Shown: piece after piece, positions 1 to 8,233 of the stretch
How the letters are laid out: the number at the start of each line of letters is the position of its first letter
Position numbering within the stretch: position 1 is the stretch's first letter
Assembly (NCBI RefSeq): GCF_014843825.1
Contig: NZ_JHQR01000198.1
Location: 1-32,888, forward strand
Direction: 5' to 3'
DNA: 32,888 nucleotides
DNA from: Mesorhizobium silamurunense
GTDB lineage: Bacteria; Pseudomonadota; Alphaproteobacteria; Rhizobiales; Rhizobiaceae
Translations under genes and position numbers: made by a program
Notes under the pieces: model-generated
The model's database searches: none
What the model was told of the DNA's origin: nothing
What the model saw: only the letters and a program-made list of their open reading frames with translations

Positions 1-430
1 CGACGCGCTGGCGCTGGCCGCCGGAGAGCTGGCCGGGGCGGCGGGCGCCATAGCCCGACAGCCGCACCAGCGAGAGCGCCTCTTCCGAAGCCTTCAGCCG
101 CTCAGCCTTGCCGACGCCCTTGACCATCAGGCCGTAGGCGACATTGTCGAGCACATTCAGATGCGGGAACAGCGCGTAGTCCTGGAACACGGTGTTGACG
201 TTGCGGCGGTAGGGCGGGACGCCCTCGGCACGCTCGCCGAAGATGGAGATCGAGCCTGCCGTCGGCTGCTCGAAGCCGGCGATCAGCCTGAGGCAGGTCG
301 TCTTGCCGGAGCCAGACGGGCCGAGCATGGCGAAGAACTCGCCCGGCGCGATCTCGAGATCGACCGCGTCGACGGCGCGCACGCTGCCGAAATGGCGCGA
401 GACTTGTTTGAAGGAAACGGCGGAGGTCAT
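1..430 (-). CDS. potA: ABC transporter ATP-binding protein, PotA-like (partial, 3' end outside window)
   Basis: This is the N-terminal 143 or so residues of an ABC ATPase of the spermidine/putrescine (PotA) type, which powers uptake at the inner membrane. The reverse-strand translation starts MTSAVSFKQVSRHFGSV and shows Walker A (GPSGSGKTT), the Q-loop region NTVFQDYALFPHLNV and the ABC signature LSGGQRQRV at the window edge. Walker B, H-loop and the TOBE domain lie beyond the window. The ATG at 430 is chosen because the protein then begins at the usual place before the first beta strand. It follows the binding-protein gene on the same strand with a gap of 217 bases that is filled by a palindromic repeat. 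The permease genes are presumably further left. The family is clear; polyamine as the substrate is inferred. Confidence 0.9.
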   Translation of the reverse strand, partial: MTSAVSFKQVSRHFGSVRAVDAVDLEIAPGEFFAMLGPSGSGKTTCLRLIAGFEQPTAGSISIFGERAEGVPPYRRNVNTVFQDYALFPHLNVLDNVAYGLMVKGVGKAERLKASEEALSLVRLSGYGARRPGQLSGGQRQRV

Positions 431-519
431 GGGCCCTGTCAGTCAGTTGCTGGTTGGTCTTTTGACGTCGCCTGCACCGCTTCGGATAGTAAAGCGGCTC
501 GCTAGCTCGCGCGGCACCC

Positions 520-641
520 TACCTCCCCCTTGTGGGGAGGTCGCGGCGCAGCCGCGGGTAGGGGTCTGATTGGCACGAAAACTGCCGCACTAACCCCACC
601 CCGACGCTACGCGTCGACCCTCCCCACAAGGGGGAGGGTAA
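520..641. repeat. Paired palindromic (REP-like) element inside the ABC operon
   Basis: Two mirrored half-elements fill the gap between the binding-protein and ATPase genes. The left half has hairpin arms acctcccc (521-528) and ggggaggt (534-541) followed by gcggc/gccgc (543-555). The right half has gacgc/gcgtc (603-615) followed by accctcccc (617-625) and ggggagggt (631-639). The halves can also pair with each other. Such mirrored units are characteristic of rhizobial intergenic repeats. In the transcript this would fold directly after the binding-protein stop codon and could protect that message or lower expression of the ATPase. Confidence 0.8.
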
Positions 642-647
642 GGAAGA

Positions 648-1805
648 TCACCGCCCGCCGATGACGCCGATATAGTCCGACACCCAGCGATAATAGGGCA
701 CGCACTGGTCGTTCTGGCTGGCGCATTTCGAGACCGGCGTCTTCCAGAACTTGATCTTGTCGAAATTGTCGTAGCCGTTGGTCTTGCAGCCCTCGTCGCC
801 GAGCAGCTCATTGGCCTTGCAGGCGGCGGGCACCACCGGCAGCGAGCCGAACCAGGACGAGACGTTGCCTTGGACCTTGGGCGAGAGCGAGTGCTCGAGC
901 CACATATAGGCGCAGTTCGGATGGGCGGCGTCCGCTTCCATCATGGTGGTGTCGGCCCAGCCGGTGACGCCCTCTTCCGGCACGGTCGAGGCGACCGGCT
1001 TCTTGGCGGCGACCAGCGTGTTCACCTGATAGGGCCACGAGCCGGAGGCTACCACGCCTTCGTTCTGGAAGTCGTCCACCTGGATCGCGGCATCGTGCCA
1101 GTAGCGGCCGACCAGCGTGCGCTGCGTGCGCAGCAGGTCGAGCGCCGCCTTGTACTGGTCTTCGTTGAGTTCGTACGGGTCCTTGATGCCCAGTTCCGGC
1201 TTGTGGAACATCAGATAGTTGGCGGCGTCCGCAATGTGGATCGGGCCGTCATAGGCCTGCACCCGGCCCTTGTTCGACTTGCCGTCGGGCAGCTTCATCT
1301 CCTCGAAGACGACGTTCCAGCTCTTGGGCGCTTCCTTGAAGACATCGGTGTTGTACATCAGGATGTTCGGGCCCCACTGGTAGGGAACGCCGTAATGCAC
1401 CTTGTCGACGGTGAACCAGGGCGCCTCCTTCAGGCGGTCGTCGACCGTCTTCCAGCTCTTGATGAGGTCCGTGTTGATCGGCTGCACGCGCTTGCCGGCG
1501 ACGAGGCGCAGCGAAGCATCACCCGAAGCCGTCACCAGGTCGAAGCCGCCCTCGTTCATCAGCGAGACCATCTCGTCCGACGTGTTGGCGGTCTTGACGT
1601 TGACCTTGCAGCCGGTCTCCTTCTCGAAAGCGGACACCCAGTCATAGTTCTTGTCGGTCTCGCCGCGCTCGATATAGCCCGGCCAGGCAACGATATTGAG
1701 CTCGCCCTCGCCCTTGCCGAGCTCCTTGACCTGGGCGATCGCCTGACCCGAGAAGGTCAGCGCAACCGTCAACGCCGTGCATGACTTCAGGAATGCATTC
1801 ATCAT
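648..1805 (-). CDS. Periplasmic substrate-binding protein of a polyamine/opine-type ABC transporter
   Basis: The 385-residue product captures the substrate in the periplasm for the ABC importer whose ATPase follows. It starts MMNAFLKSCTALTVALTFSG and has a signal peptide with a likely cut after AIA near residue 24. The mature part opens GEGELNIVAWPGYIERG, the typical first strand of PotD-like proteins (SBP_bac_8 type), and has FDLVTASGDASLRLV and YGVPYQWGPNILMYN. The C-terminal part is rich in cysteines, as in secreted proteins with disulfides. The tandem ATG at 1805/1802 is preceded by GGGAG at a good distance; a longer reading frame upstream lacks a signal peptide and was not used. The ligand cannot be read from the sequence. 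Spermidine/putrescine is the default annotation, but an N-methylated amine would suit the neighbouring oxidoreductase. Confidence 0.9.
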   Translation of the reverse strand: MMNAFLKSCTALTVALTFSGQAIAQVKELGKGEGELNIVAWPGYIERGETDKNYDWVSAFEKETGCKVNVKTANTSDEMVSLMNEGGFDLVTASGDASLRLVAGKRVQPINTDLIKSWKTVDDRLKEAPWFTVDKVHYGVPYQWGPNILMYNTDVFKEAPKSWNVVFEEMKLPDGKSNKGRVQAYDGPIHIADAANYLMFHKPELGIKDPYELNEDQYKAALDLLRTQRTLVGRYWHDAAIQVDDFQNEGVVASGSWPYQVNTLVAAKKPVASTVPEEGVTGWADTTMMEADAAHPNCAYMWLEHSLSPKVQGNVSSWFGSLPVVPAACKANELLGDEGCKTNGYDNFDKIKFWKTPVSKCASQNDQCVPYYRWVSDYIGVIGGR

Positions 1806-1820
1806 CGATCTCCCATTTTG

Positions 1821-1866
1821 GCGCATGACCCCGAAACCGGTCCGGTTTTCGGAAAGGATCATGCGC
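1821..1866. repeat. Rhizobial intergenic palindromic repeat
   Basis: An imperfect inverted repeat opens with gcgcatgaccccgaaaccgg and closes with ggttttcggaaaggatcatgcgc-type sequence. The outer arms gcgcatga/tcatgcgc pair perfectly, with the inner ccgaaacc/ggttttcgg nearly so. It matches a repeat family that I know from many Rhizobiales intergenic regions. It lies in the leader between the LysR gene and the binding-protein gene, so it may fold in that transcript. Confidence 0.7.
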
Positions 1867-2007
1867 AAACCTGAACGCCAGAGCTCTAACTGCCCTGACA
1901 GCCGCGTTCCCGAGCGGCTTTGTTTCCTGGGCGAAAGGTGCTGTGAAAAATCCGGTTTCGCAAATTCATTTATCAGAAAGGCGATATCGGATTTTCCGAT
2001 AGATAAT

Positions 2008-2919
2008 TCAGAGCCGCTGCCGGAACATGCGCTGCGACTGGGCAAGGCCGATGAAGTCGCGCGCGGCCTGCGGCAGACCGGAACCGCGGCGCCAGACCAT
2101 GCCGACCTGGACCACCGGAAGCGAACCGGAGATATCGCGGGATTCGATGCGGTCGCCTTCCAGCGACCAGGGGCGGTAGACGAGATCGGGCAGGAGCGCC
2201 ACGCCGGCCCCCGTGGCGACAAGGCTGCGCACCGCCTCGACGGAGCGGGTGCGGAAGGCGACATGGGGTCTCGCGCCAATCGCCGACAGCAGCTTGCCGG
2301 TGTTTTCCTCGATCTCGTCGACGGTGAGCATGATCAGCGGCTCGGACGCAATGTCGCCGATACTGATGATATCGGCGCTGGCGAGCTTATGGCTGAGCGG
2401 CAGCCAAAGCCGATAGGCCGAGACCTCGAGGATTTCGGACTGCAGCGCGGTGCGGTCGCGCAAATTCGAGGTGACCATGACGGCGATGTCGAGCTTGCCG
2501 CCGACCAGAAGGTGTTCGAGATAGTCGCCATTGTCCTCGATGGCTGAGACTTCGACGCTCGGATAGGCGCGGCGGTAGCGCGCCAGCAGGTCGGAGAGCA
2601 CATAGCCGGCAACCAGCGAGGTGACGCCGAGCTGGAGCCGCCCGCCCGCCGTCAGTTGATCGCCGAGGAAGGCGCGACGCGCGTCGGAAACATCGGCCAG
2701 GATCTTTGTCGCGTGGCGCAGGAACTGGTGACCCTTGTGGGTGATGTTCAGGCCGCGCGGATGACGCTCGAACAGTTCGACGCCGAGATCGCTCTCCAGC
2801 TCCTTGATCGCCTCGGTGACCGAGGATTGCGAGATCGAAAGGTTCTGCGCGGCGCCGGAGACCGTGCCCTGCTCGGCGACGGCGACGAAGAACTGGAGTT
2901 GGCGGATGGTGAAGGCCAT
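2008..2919 (-). CDS. LysR-family transcriptional regulator
   Basis: The 303-residue protein starts MAFTIRQLQFFVAVAEQGTV and has the classic LysR winged helix: AAQNLSISQSSVTEAIKELE is the recognition region, then LGVELFERHPRGLNITHKG forms the wing. The remaining 210 residues form the LysR substrate-binding domain with the usual GRLQLGVTSLVAGYVL start and a late GVALLPDLVYR strand. The ATG at 2919 is preferred over one five codons upstream because it places the HTH at the normal distance from the N-terminus. It lies on the same strand as, and 202 bases upstream of, the binding-protein gene, and so may control that transporter. No divergent target is adjacent, which is unusual for LysR regulators; the inducer is unknown. 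Confidence 0.93.
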   Translation of the reverse strand: MAFTIRQLQFFVAVAEQGTVSGAAQNLSISQSSVTEAIKELESDLGVELFERHPRGLNITHKGHQFLRHATKILADVSDARRAFLGDQLTAGGRLQLGVTSLVAGYVLSDLLARYRRAYPSVEVSAIEDNGDYLEHLLVGGKLDIAVMVTSNLRDRTALQSEILEVSAYRLWLPLSHKLASADIISIGDIASEPLIMLTVDEIEENTGKLLSAIGARPHVAFRTRSVEAVRSLVATGAGVALLPDLVYRPWSLEGDRIESRDISGSLPVVQVGMVWRRGSGLPQAARDFIGLAQSQRMFRQRL

Positions 2920-2996
2920 GGCCGAACTAAACACTGGCGCGGCATAGAAGGAAAGCCGGCGGTCGGCTTTGTCCGTGTCGCGCTCGAGCGGCTCAC

Positions 2997-3083
2997 CGTT
3001 TCACGGAAACGTCGAGCCGCTCTATCTCTTTGCTTTGCGCAATTCCGGACGGAAAACCGCGACACACTTTTCCCGGAATTGCT
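2997..3083. repeat. Rhizobial intergenic repeat between the LysR and DeoR genes
   Basis: The core has perfect 10-base arms gcaattccgg (3039-3048) and ccggaattgc (3073-3082), preceded by a small hairpin cgtttc/gaaacg (2997-3011). The wording of the element (ctctatctctttgctttgcg and a cacacttttcccggaattg tail) matches a repeat that is very common in Mesorhizobium intergenic DNA. It abuts the TAG stop codon of the DeoR gene and may terminate its transcript. Confidence 0.75.
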
Positions 3084-3848
3084 CTAGGCCGCCGCAATGC
3101 TAAGCCGCGCTCCGGCCTGGCTGAGCGCGGCGGCGATGTCGCGCGGCGGCGACTGGTCGGTGGCAAGTTCGGAAAAACCGTCGAAGCCGCAGACCTGAAC
3201 CAGCCCCTGCCGGCCGAACTTGGTATGGTCGGTGATGACCAGCGAGCGCTGGCCGCGCGACAGCACCATGCGGGCGAACTCGGCCTCCTCCAGCTCGTAG
3301 TCGGTCAGGCCCGCGACCGCGTCGACCGCGCCGATGGAGATCACGGCGTGGCTGACCGAGAAGCGGCTGACGAACTCGATCGCCGTGACGCCGAGGGCAG
3401 CGCCTGAATCGCTGCGCAATTCGCCGCCGGCCATATAGACCTTGTTGCCGTTCACGGTCGCCAGCGTGCGGGCGATGTCGGACGAGTTGGTGACCACCGT
3501 CAGCCGTCGATGGCCGAGCAGCTCGCGCGCCAGGAAGGACGTGGTGGTGCCGGTGTCGAGCATGATCGACTCGCCGTCGCGGATGGTGGCCGCGACCATT
3601 CGGGCAATCAGGCGCTTTGCCTCGGCATTCTCGCGCATGCGGCGTTCGAACGGCGCTTCTCCCGCCATCGACGGCAGGCTGACGGCGCCGTGCATCTTCA
3701 GGATCGATCCCTCGTCGGTGAGCGGCCTGACATCGCGCCGTACCGTCTCCAGCGACACGCCCAGGCGCTCGGCCAGGCTGGCAATGGTGATGGTGCCCTC
3801 CTCGTTGAGGAGCCGCAGGATCTCGCCATGCCGTTTCGAATGGATCAT
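3084..3848 (-). CDS. DeoR/GlpR-family transcriptional regulator
   Basis: The 254-residue protein begins MIHSKRHGEILRLLNEEGTI, the standard DeoR HTH start, followed by LAERLGVSLETVRRDVRPLT as recognition helix. The C-terminal effector domain (DeoRC, a ribose-5-phosphate-isomerase-like fold) shows the conserved IMLDTGTTT loop, VVTNSSDIA, YMAGGELR and the DHTKFG motif. Proteins of this family usually repress sugar or amino-alcohol catabolic genes and are released by a phosphorylated intermediate. It is transcribed away from the phosphotransferase-oxidoreductase operon starting at 4251, so that operon is its most likely target. A phosphorylated product of that kinase would be a sensible inducer, but this is inference. 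Confidence 0.94.
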   Translation of the reverse strand: MIHSKRHGEILRLLNEEGTITIASLAERLGVSLETVRRDVRPLTDEGSILKMHGAVSLPSMAGEAPFERRMRENAEAKRLIARMVAATIRDGESIMLDTGTTTSFLARELLGHRRLTVVTNSSDIARTLATVNGNKVYMAGGELRSDSGAALGVTAIEFVSRFSVSHAVISIGAVDAVAGLTDYELEEAEFARMVLSRGQRSLVITDHTKFGRQGLVQVCGFDGFSELATDQSPPRDIAAALSQAGARLSIAAA

Positions 3849-3952
3849 GTGGATATCCGGGAATTCTGACCGATTCTAAGGCATTCCTAGCGCTTTTAAA
3901 GGAATTGCTTATATTTTCGGGCAAAACACCCAAAAAAGGTCACAGCTTTTTA

Positions 3953-3981
3953 TTGACAGCAACATCACGCTGGCGTGAGAT
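3953..3981 (+). promoter_or_regulatory. Candidate sigma70 promoter with palindromic operator in its spacer
   Basis: A perfect -35 TTGACA (3953-3958) is followed after 17 bases by TGAGAT (3976-3981), a weak -10 box. The spacer and first base positions of the -10 box hold TCACGCTGGCGTGA (3965-3978), with perfect six-base arms and a two-base centre. This is a good place for a repressor site. The neighbouring DeoR protein is the obvious candidate to bind it. The promoter would drive the operon starting at 4251 through a leader of about 260 bases. Confidence 0.5.
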
Positions 3982-3987
3982 TGGTGC

Positions 3988-4250
3988 AGTGACAGGCTCG
4001 GAACTGCCGCAGGAGGGTGATGGCAGAGCCGCAATCGACCGACCAGATTTTCTGGAACGTGCCTGGCGCGAGCTTTTTTCGAATCCGCGGGGGCGGATGC
4101 CGGGATCCTAAACCTGGCCAAGGGGCTCGTCGGTGCGGTGTGGGATATCGATCCCGGCGTTCCGCACCGACGAGGCTTTTTCTGTTCTCAATCATCGCTT
4201 TGTCAGAAACCGGTGCCTTGTCGAAAACCGGCTGAAGCAGGAACGAACCC
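3988..4250 (+). other. Structured 5' leader of the kinase-oxidoreductase operon
   Basis: This long non-coding stretch contains a run of potential hairpins: ggctc/gagcc enclosing tgcc/ggca (about 3995-4029), ccaga/tctgg (4042-4054), atccgc/gcggat (4083-4098) and the large hairpin at 4126-4174 followed by a T-run. A second T-run follows gcgcgagc near 4072. The arrangement resembles a riboswitch or attenuator leader. I could not match it to a glycine, SAM, SAM-II, cobalamin, TPP or guanidine riboswitch core. Short open frames across it have no ribosome-binding site and look like chance. It may equally be a separate small RNA ending at the terminator. Confidence 0.4.
4126..4181 (+). terminator. 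Terminator-like hairpin with inner hairpin, upstream of the kinase gene
   Basis: Perfect 13-base arms ctcgtcggtgcgg (4126-4138) and ccgcaccgacgag (4162-4174) enclose a second hairpin gggat/atccc (4142-4155). The outer stem is followed by gcttttt (4175-4181). It is a convincing intrinsic terminator on the plus strand. It lies 70 bases before the GTG start at 4251, so it would either end a small RNA or attenuate the operon. Confidence 0.7.
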
Positions 4251-5147
4251 GTGAGCGCCCCCGCAATCGCCGAAGACCGCATCCGCGCCCTGCCCTGCTG
4301 GAGCGGCAGCGTCGAGATCGAGCCGCTGCCGGGCGGCCTCAGCAACGCCAATTACGTCGTCACGGACGCCGCCGGACGGCATGTGGTGCGCTTCGGCCAG
4401 GACTTCCCGTTCCATCATGTCTTTCGCGAGCGCGAGGTGATGACGGCGCGGGCGGCGCATGCGGCTGGCTTCGCGCCGGCCGTGCATTATGCCGAGCCCG
4501 GAATTCTAGTGACAGAATTCCTCGGCGCGAGGACCTTCCTCGCCGAGGACGTGCGCGCCGATCTCGGCCGCGTGGCGGCGCTGTTGCGCGGCTTCCACCG
4601 CGAGATGCCCAACCACGTCTCCGGACCGGGTTTCATGTTCTGGGTGTTCCACGTCATCCGTGATTACGCCCGCACGCTGGACGAAGGCGGCAGCCGCAAG
4701 AAGGAGGAGCTGCCGCGCTATCTTACGCTAGCGGACGAGCTCGAACGGGCGCAGAAGCTTTTACCGATCGTCTTCGGCCACAATGATCTTTTGCCGGCCA
4801 ACATCCTCGACGACGGTAAAAGGCTGTGGCTGATCGATTTCGAATATGCAGGCTTCAACACGGCCATGTTCGACCTCGCGGGCGCTGCCTCCAATGCCGG
4901 CATGAACGACGACGAGTCCTTCGCCTTCCTGACCGCCTATTTCATGAAGGAGCCGGATAGCGAAATCCGGCGGTCGCATGCCGCCATGCAATGCGCCTCG
5001 CTGCTGCGCGAGGCGATGTGGAGCATGGTCTCCGAACTCTATCTCGACGCGCCCGGCATCGACTACGTCGCCTATACCGAGGAGAACCTCGTGCGGCTCG
5101 ACGCGGCGCTGGAAAACTACCGGACGAAATACGGAACAAAGCCATGA
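4251..5147 (+). CDS. Choline/ethanolamine-kinase-like phosphotransferase (APH family)
   Basis: The 298-residue cytoplasmic protein has the aminoglycoside-phosphotransferase/choline-kinase fold. The N-terminal glycine-rich loop reads LPGGLSNANYVV, the typical choline-kinase version. The catalytic loop GHNDLLPANIL has H177, D179 and N184, and the metal-binding segment LIDFEYAG has D196; the FEY form is characteristic of choline and ethanolamine kinases. It presumably phosphorylates a small amino alcohol with ATP. The start is GTG at 4251, with AGGAA nine bases upstream. Its stop codon overlaps the ATG of the flavoprotein gene in an ATGA, so the two are translationally coupled and likely act in one pathway. 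The exact substrate is unknown; thiamine or a sugar amine would also fit the fold. Confidence 0.88.
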   Translation: MSAPAIAEDRIRALPCWSGSVEIEPLPGGLSNANYVVTDAAGRHVVRFGQDFPFHHVFREREVMTARAAHAAGFAPAVHYAEPGILVTEFLGARTFLAEDVRADLGRVAALLRGFHREMPNHVSGPGFMFWVFHVIRDYARTLDEGGSRKKEELPRYLTLADELERAQKLLPIVFGHNDLLPANILDDGKRLWLIDFEYAGFNTAMFDLAGAASNAGMNDDESFAFLTAYFMKEPDSEIRRSHAAMQCASLLREAMWSMVSELYLDAPGIDYVAYTEENLVRLDAALENYRTKYGTKP

Positions 5148-7585
5148 CCTTGCCCAGCCATGCCGGGATCGTCGTCATCGGCGGCGGCATCATCGGCTGC
5201 TCGACCGCCTATCATCTGGCGCGCGACCACAAGGCCGAGGTGGTGCTGCTCGAACAGGGCAAACTGACCTCGGGCTCGACCTGGCACGCAGCCGGGCTGG
5301 TCGGGCAGTTGCGCTCCTCGGCTTCGATCACCCGCGTGCTCAAATATTCGGTCGAGCTCTACAAGGGCCTTGAAGCCGAAACCGGGCTGGCGACCGGCTG
5401 GAAGATGACCGGCTGTTTGCGGCTGGCGACGAACACCGACCGCTGGACCGAGTTCAAGCGGCTGGCGACCACCGCCAAGAGCTTCGGCATGGACATGCAG
5501 CTATTGTCGCCGGCCGAGGTGAAGCGCATGTGGCCGCTGATGGAAACCGGCGACCTCGTCGGCGCCTCCTGGCTGCCGACCGATGGCCAGGCGAGCCCAT
5601 CCGACATCACGCAGTCGCTCGCCAAGGGCGCGCGCATGCATGGGGCAAAACTTTTCGAGGGCGTGCGCGTCACCGGCTTCGAGATGAAGGAGGGCCGCAT
5701 CACCGCGGTGAAGACCGAAAAGGGCGACATCGCCTGCGACAAGGTGGTGAACTGCGCCGGACAGTGGGCAAGGCAGGTCGGCGCCCTGGCCGGCATCAAC
5801 GTGCCGCTGCAGCCGGTCAAGCACCAGTATATCATCACCGAGAAGATCGAGGGGCTCGCCAACGACGCGCCGACGATCCGCGATCCCGACCGCCGCACCT
5901 ATTTCAAGGAGGAGGTCGGCGGGCTGGTGATGGGCGGCTACGAGCCGAACCCGCAGGCCTGGACGACGGGGGACGTTCCCAACGATTGGGAGTTCCGCCT
6001 GTTCGACGACGACTACGATCACTTCGAGCAGCACATGGCCCAGGCGATCGAGCGGGTGCCGGCGCTGGCCAACGCCGGCGTCAAGCAGATGATCAACGGG
6101 CCGGAAAGCTTCACGCCGGACGGCAATTTCATCCTGGGCGTCGCGCCCGAATGCGCCAACATGTTCGTCGGCGCCGGCTTCAACGCCTTCGGCATCGCGT
6201 CCGGCGGCGGCGCCGGCTGGGTGCTGGCGCAATGGGTGGTCGACGGCGAGGCGCCGCTCGACCTCTGGGTGGTCGATATCAGGCGCTTTTCCGGCCTGCA
6301 TCGCGACCGCGACTGGGTCCGCGACCGCACGCTGGAAGCCTATGGCAAGCACTACACGATCGGCTTTCCGCATGAGGAATATCTTTCCGGCCGGCCACGC
6401 ATCGTCTCGCCGCTCTACGAGCGGCTGAAGACACACCGCGCCATATTCGGCTCGAAACTCGGCTGGGAGCGGCCGAACTGGTTCGCGCCGGAAGGGATCG
6501 AGCCTGAAGACATCTATTCGATGGACCGGCAGAACTGGTTTGCCCCGGTCGGCGACGAGCACCGCCATGTGCGCGAGAAGGTCGGCATATTCGACCAATC
6601 CTCCTTTGCTAAATTCGAGATGACCGGCGCCGACGCGCTGAAGGCGCTCGACTGGATCTGCGCCAACGACATCGACAAGCCGGTCGGGCGGCTGACCTAC
6701 ACGCAGCTTCTCAACACGCGCGGCGGCATCGAGGCGGACCTCACGGTGGCGCGGCTCGGCGAGGACCGGTTCTACATCGTTACCGGCACCGGCTTCCGAA
6801 CACACGATCTTTCATGGATCGGCGACCATATCGGCCAGGGGCTCGACGCGACACTGAGAGACGTTACCGAGGATTTCGGCACGCTGTCGCTGATGGGGCC
6901 ACGCGCTCGCGACGTGCTGTCGGCGGTGACGGGTGCGGATGTCTCGAACGCCGCCTTCCCCTTCGGCCACGCGCGCGAGATCGCGATTGCCGGCCACACC
7001 GTCCGGGCGCTGCGGGTGACCTATGTCGGCGAGCTCGGCTGGGAGTTGCATGTGCCGATCGCCGCCACAGGCGAAATTTTCGATGCGCTGATGGCGGCGG
7101 GAAAACAGCGTGACATCCGTCCCGTCGGCTACCGGGCGCTGGAATCGCTCCGGCTGGAGAAGGGATACCGCGCCTGGGGCTCCGACATCACGCCAAACGA
7201 CACGCCGCAGGAAGCAGGTCTCGGCTGGGCGGTGAAGCTCAGGAAGAACACCGACTTCGTCGGACGGCGGGCGCTGGAGAACGCGGCCGGCAAGCCGCTG
7301 GCAAAACGCTTTGCCGGCTTCACGGTCGACGATCCGGAGGTCGTTCTGGTTGGGCGCGAGACGATCCTGCGCAACGGCGAGCCGGTCGGCTATCTCACCA
7401 GCGGCGGCTATGGCTACACGCTGGGCAAGAACATCGGCTACGGCTATGTGCGCAACGCCGACGGCGTCAGCGACGATTTCCTCGCCTCAGGGGACTGCGA
7501 GCTGGTCGTGGCGATGGATCGCACGCCGGCAAAAATCCATCTCGAGCCGATGTACGATCCGGCGGGAGAGAAAATTAGGGCTTAA
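5144..7585 (+). CDS. Dimethylglycine/sarcosine-dehydrogenase-like FAD and folate-binding oxidoreductase
   Basis: The 813-residue product joins an N-terminal D-amino-acid-oxidase-type FAD domain (VVIGGGIIGCSTAYHLA, residues 10-26; GxGxxG form GGGIIG), a central FAO_M linker segment and a C-terminal GcvT-like folate domain (from about residue 440: RQNWFAPVGDEHRHVREKVG, then YVGELGWELHVP and the GcvT C-terminal barrel). H48 in STWHAAGL matches the histidine that binds FAD covalently in dimethylglycine and sarcosine dehydrogenases. Enzymes of this type oxidatively remove an N-methyl group and pass the one-carbon unit to tetrahydrofolate. Length fits the family (about 810-870). The ATG at 5144 overlaps the kinase stop; a longer upstream frame runs through the kinase gene. 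The substrate is not certain: family members act on dimethylglycine, sarcosine and other N-methylated amines. Confidence 0.92.
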   Translation: MTLPSHAGIVVIGGGIIGCSTAYHLARDHKAEVVLLEQGKLTSGSTWHAAGLVGQLRSSASITRVLKYSVELYKGLEAETGLATGWKMTGCLRLATNTDRWTEFKRLATTAKSFGMDMQLLSPAEVKRMWPLMETGDLVGASWLPTDGQASPSDITQSLAKGARMHGAKLFEGVRVTGFEMKEGRITAVKTEKGDIACDKVVNCAGQWARQVGALAGINVPLQPVKHQYIITEKIEGLANDAPTIRDPDRRTYFKEEVGGLVMGGYEPNPQAWTTGDVPNDWEFRLFDDDYDHFEQHMAQAIERVPALANAGVKQMINGPESFTPDGNFILGVAPECANMFVGAGFNAFGIASGGGAGWVLAQWVVDGEAPLDLWVVDIRRFSGLHRDRDWVRDRTLEAYGKHYTIGFPHEEYLSGRPRIVSPLYERLKTHRAIFGSKLGWERPNWFAPEGIEPEDIYSMDRQNWFAPVGDEHRHVREKVGIFDQSSFAKFEMTGADALKALDWICANDIDKPVGRLTYTQLLNTRGGIEADLTVARLGEDRFYIVTGTGFRTHDLSWIGDHIGQGLDATLRDVTEDFGTLSLMGPRARDVLSAVTGADVSNAAFPFGHAREIAIAGHTVRALRVTYVGELGWELHVPIAATGEIFDALMAAGKQRDIRPVGYRALESLRLEKGYRAWGSDITPNDTPQEAGLGWAVKLRKNTDFVGRRALENAAGKPLAKRFAGFTVDDPEVVLVGRETILRNGEPVGYLTSGGYGYTLGKNIGYGYVRNADGVSDDFLASGDCELVVAMDRTPAKIHLEPMYDPAGEKIRA

Positions 7586-7600
7586 TCCAGGGAAAGCGGC

Positions 7601-8233
7601 TCAGCCGACGCGCAGCACCAGGCCACGGCTCGGCACCGTGTCGGCCTTGCCGGGCATCGAGGCATAGGGACGAGTCTCTTCGATGCGGGTAATGGCGCCC
7701 GTCGCCTCGAGCTCGCCGATCCGCTCCGCAAAGCCGGCCTGCCACAGCGTGTTCTTGACCGTCAGCACGATGATGCCGCCCGGGCGGCAGATGCGGATCA
7801 ACTCGTCCAGGCCTTCGATCCCGACATGGCCCGAGGTGAACACGCCAGCCGAGACGATGCCGGCATAGGCGCCGTCGGCGAAGGGTAAGTCATCGCCGAG
7901 CGCCAGGCAATGCAGGGCCGTGTAGACGCCCTTCGCCCCTGCCTTGTCCAGCATGCCTTGCGAGATGTCGAGCGCCTCGACTTGTGGGTAACCGGTGATG
8001 GCCAGCCATTCGCCGATCAGGCCGGTGCCGGCGCCGGCATCGAGCAAAGGTTCGGCGCCGCGTGGCAGATGGCGGGCAAGCAGCGCCAGGCAGATCGTCG
8101 GGTGGCGATAGCCCGCCGCCGACATGTCGGCGTCATAGGTCTCGGACCAGCGGTCATAGATCGCCGCCACTTCCTCCGGCTGCGTCGCCGCGTACGCCGC
8201 GCCGAGCGCGCTGTTGTGCTTGCCGTCCGTCAT
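7601..8233 (-). CDS. Class I SAM-dependent methyltransferase
   Basis: The 210-residue protein has a Rossmann-type methyltransferase core: motif I LLDAGAGTGLIGEWL at about residues 62-76, the acidic end of strand 2 in VEALDIS, and GDDLPFADGAYAGIVSAGVF as motif II/III. The N-terminal IYDRWSETYDADMSAAGYRHP is the usual cap of small-molecule (UbiE/Tam-like) methyltransferases. The start at 8233 (MTDGKHNSALG) has GGGAA six bases upstream; an in-frame ATG 14 codons earlier has no better site. The gene converges with the flavoprotein gene with only 15 bases between stops and is divergent from the second kinase gene. The acceptor substrate cannot be told. Confidence 0.87.
   Translation of the reverse strand: MTDGKHNSALGAAYAATQPEEVAAIYDRWSETYDADMSAAGYRHPTICLALLARHLPRGAEPLLDAGAGTGLIGEWLAITGYPQVEALDISQGMLDKAGAKGVYTALHCLALGDDLPFADGAYAGIVSAGVFTSGHVGIEGLDELIRICRPGGIIVLTVKNTLWQAGFAERIGELEATGAITRIEETRPYASMPGKADTVPSRGLVLRVG

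Noticed and set aside
870..1784. Long plus-strand open frame across the binding-protein gene
   Set aside because: It is antisense to a gene with clear family motifs and has the arginine/valine-rich composition of a GC-rich shadow frame.
4017..4235. Small open frames within the 3988-4250 leader
   Set aside because: They lack ribosome-binding sites and family resemblance, and cross the terminator hairpin.
3988..4250. Glycine or SAM-type riboswitch before the kinase gene
   Set aside because: No known riboswitch core could be aligned by eye; kept only as an unassigned structured leader.
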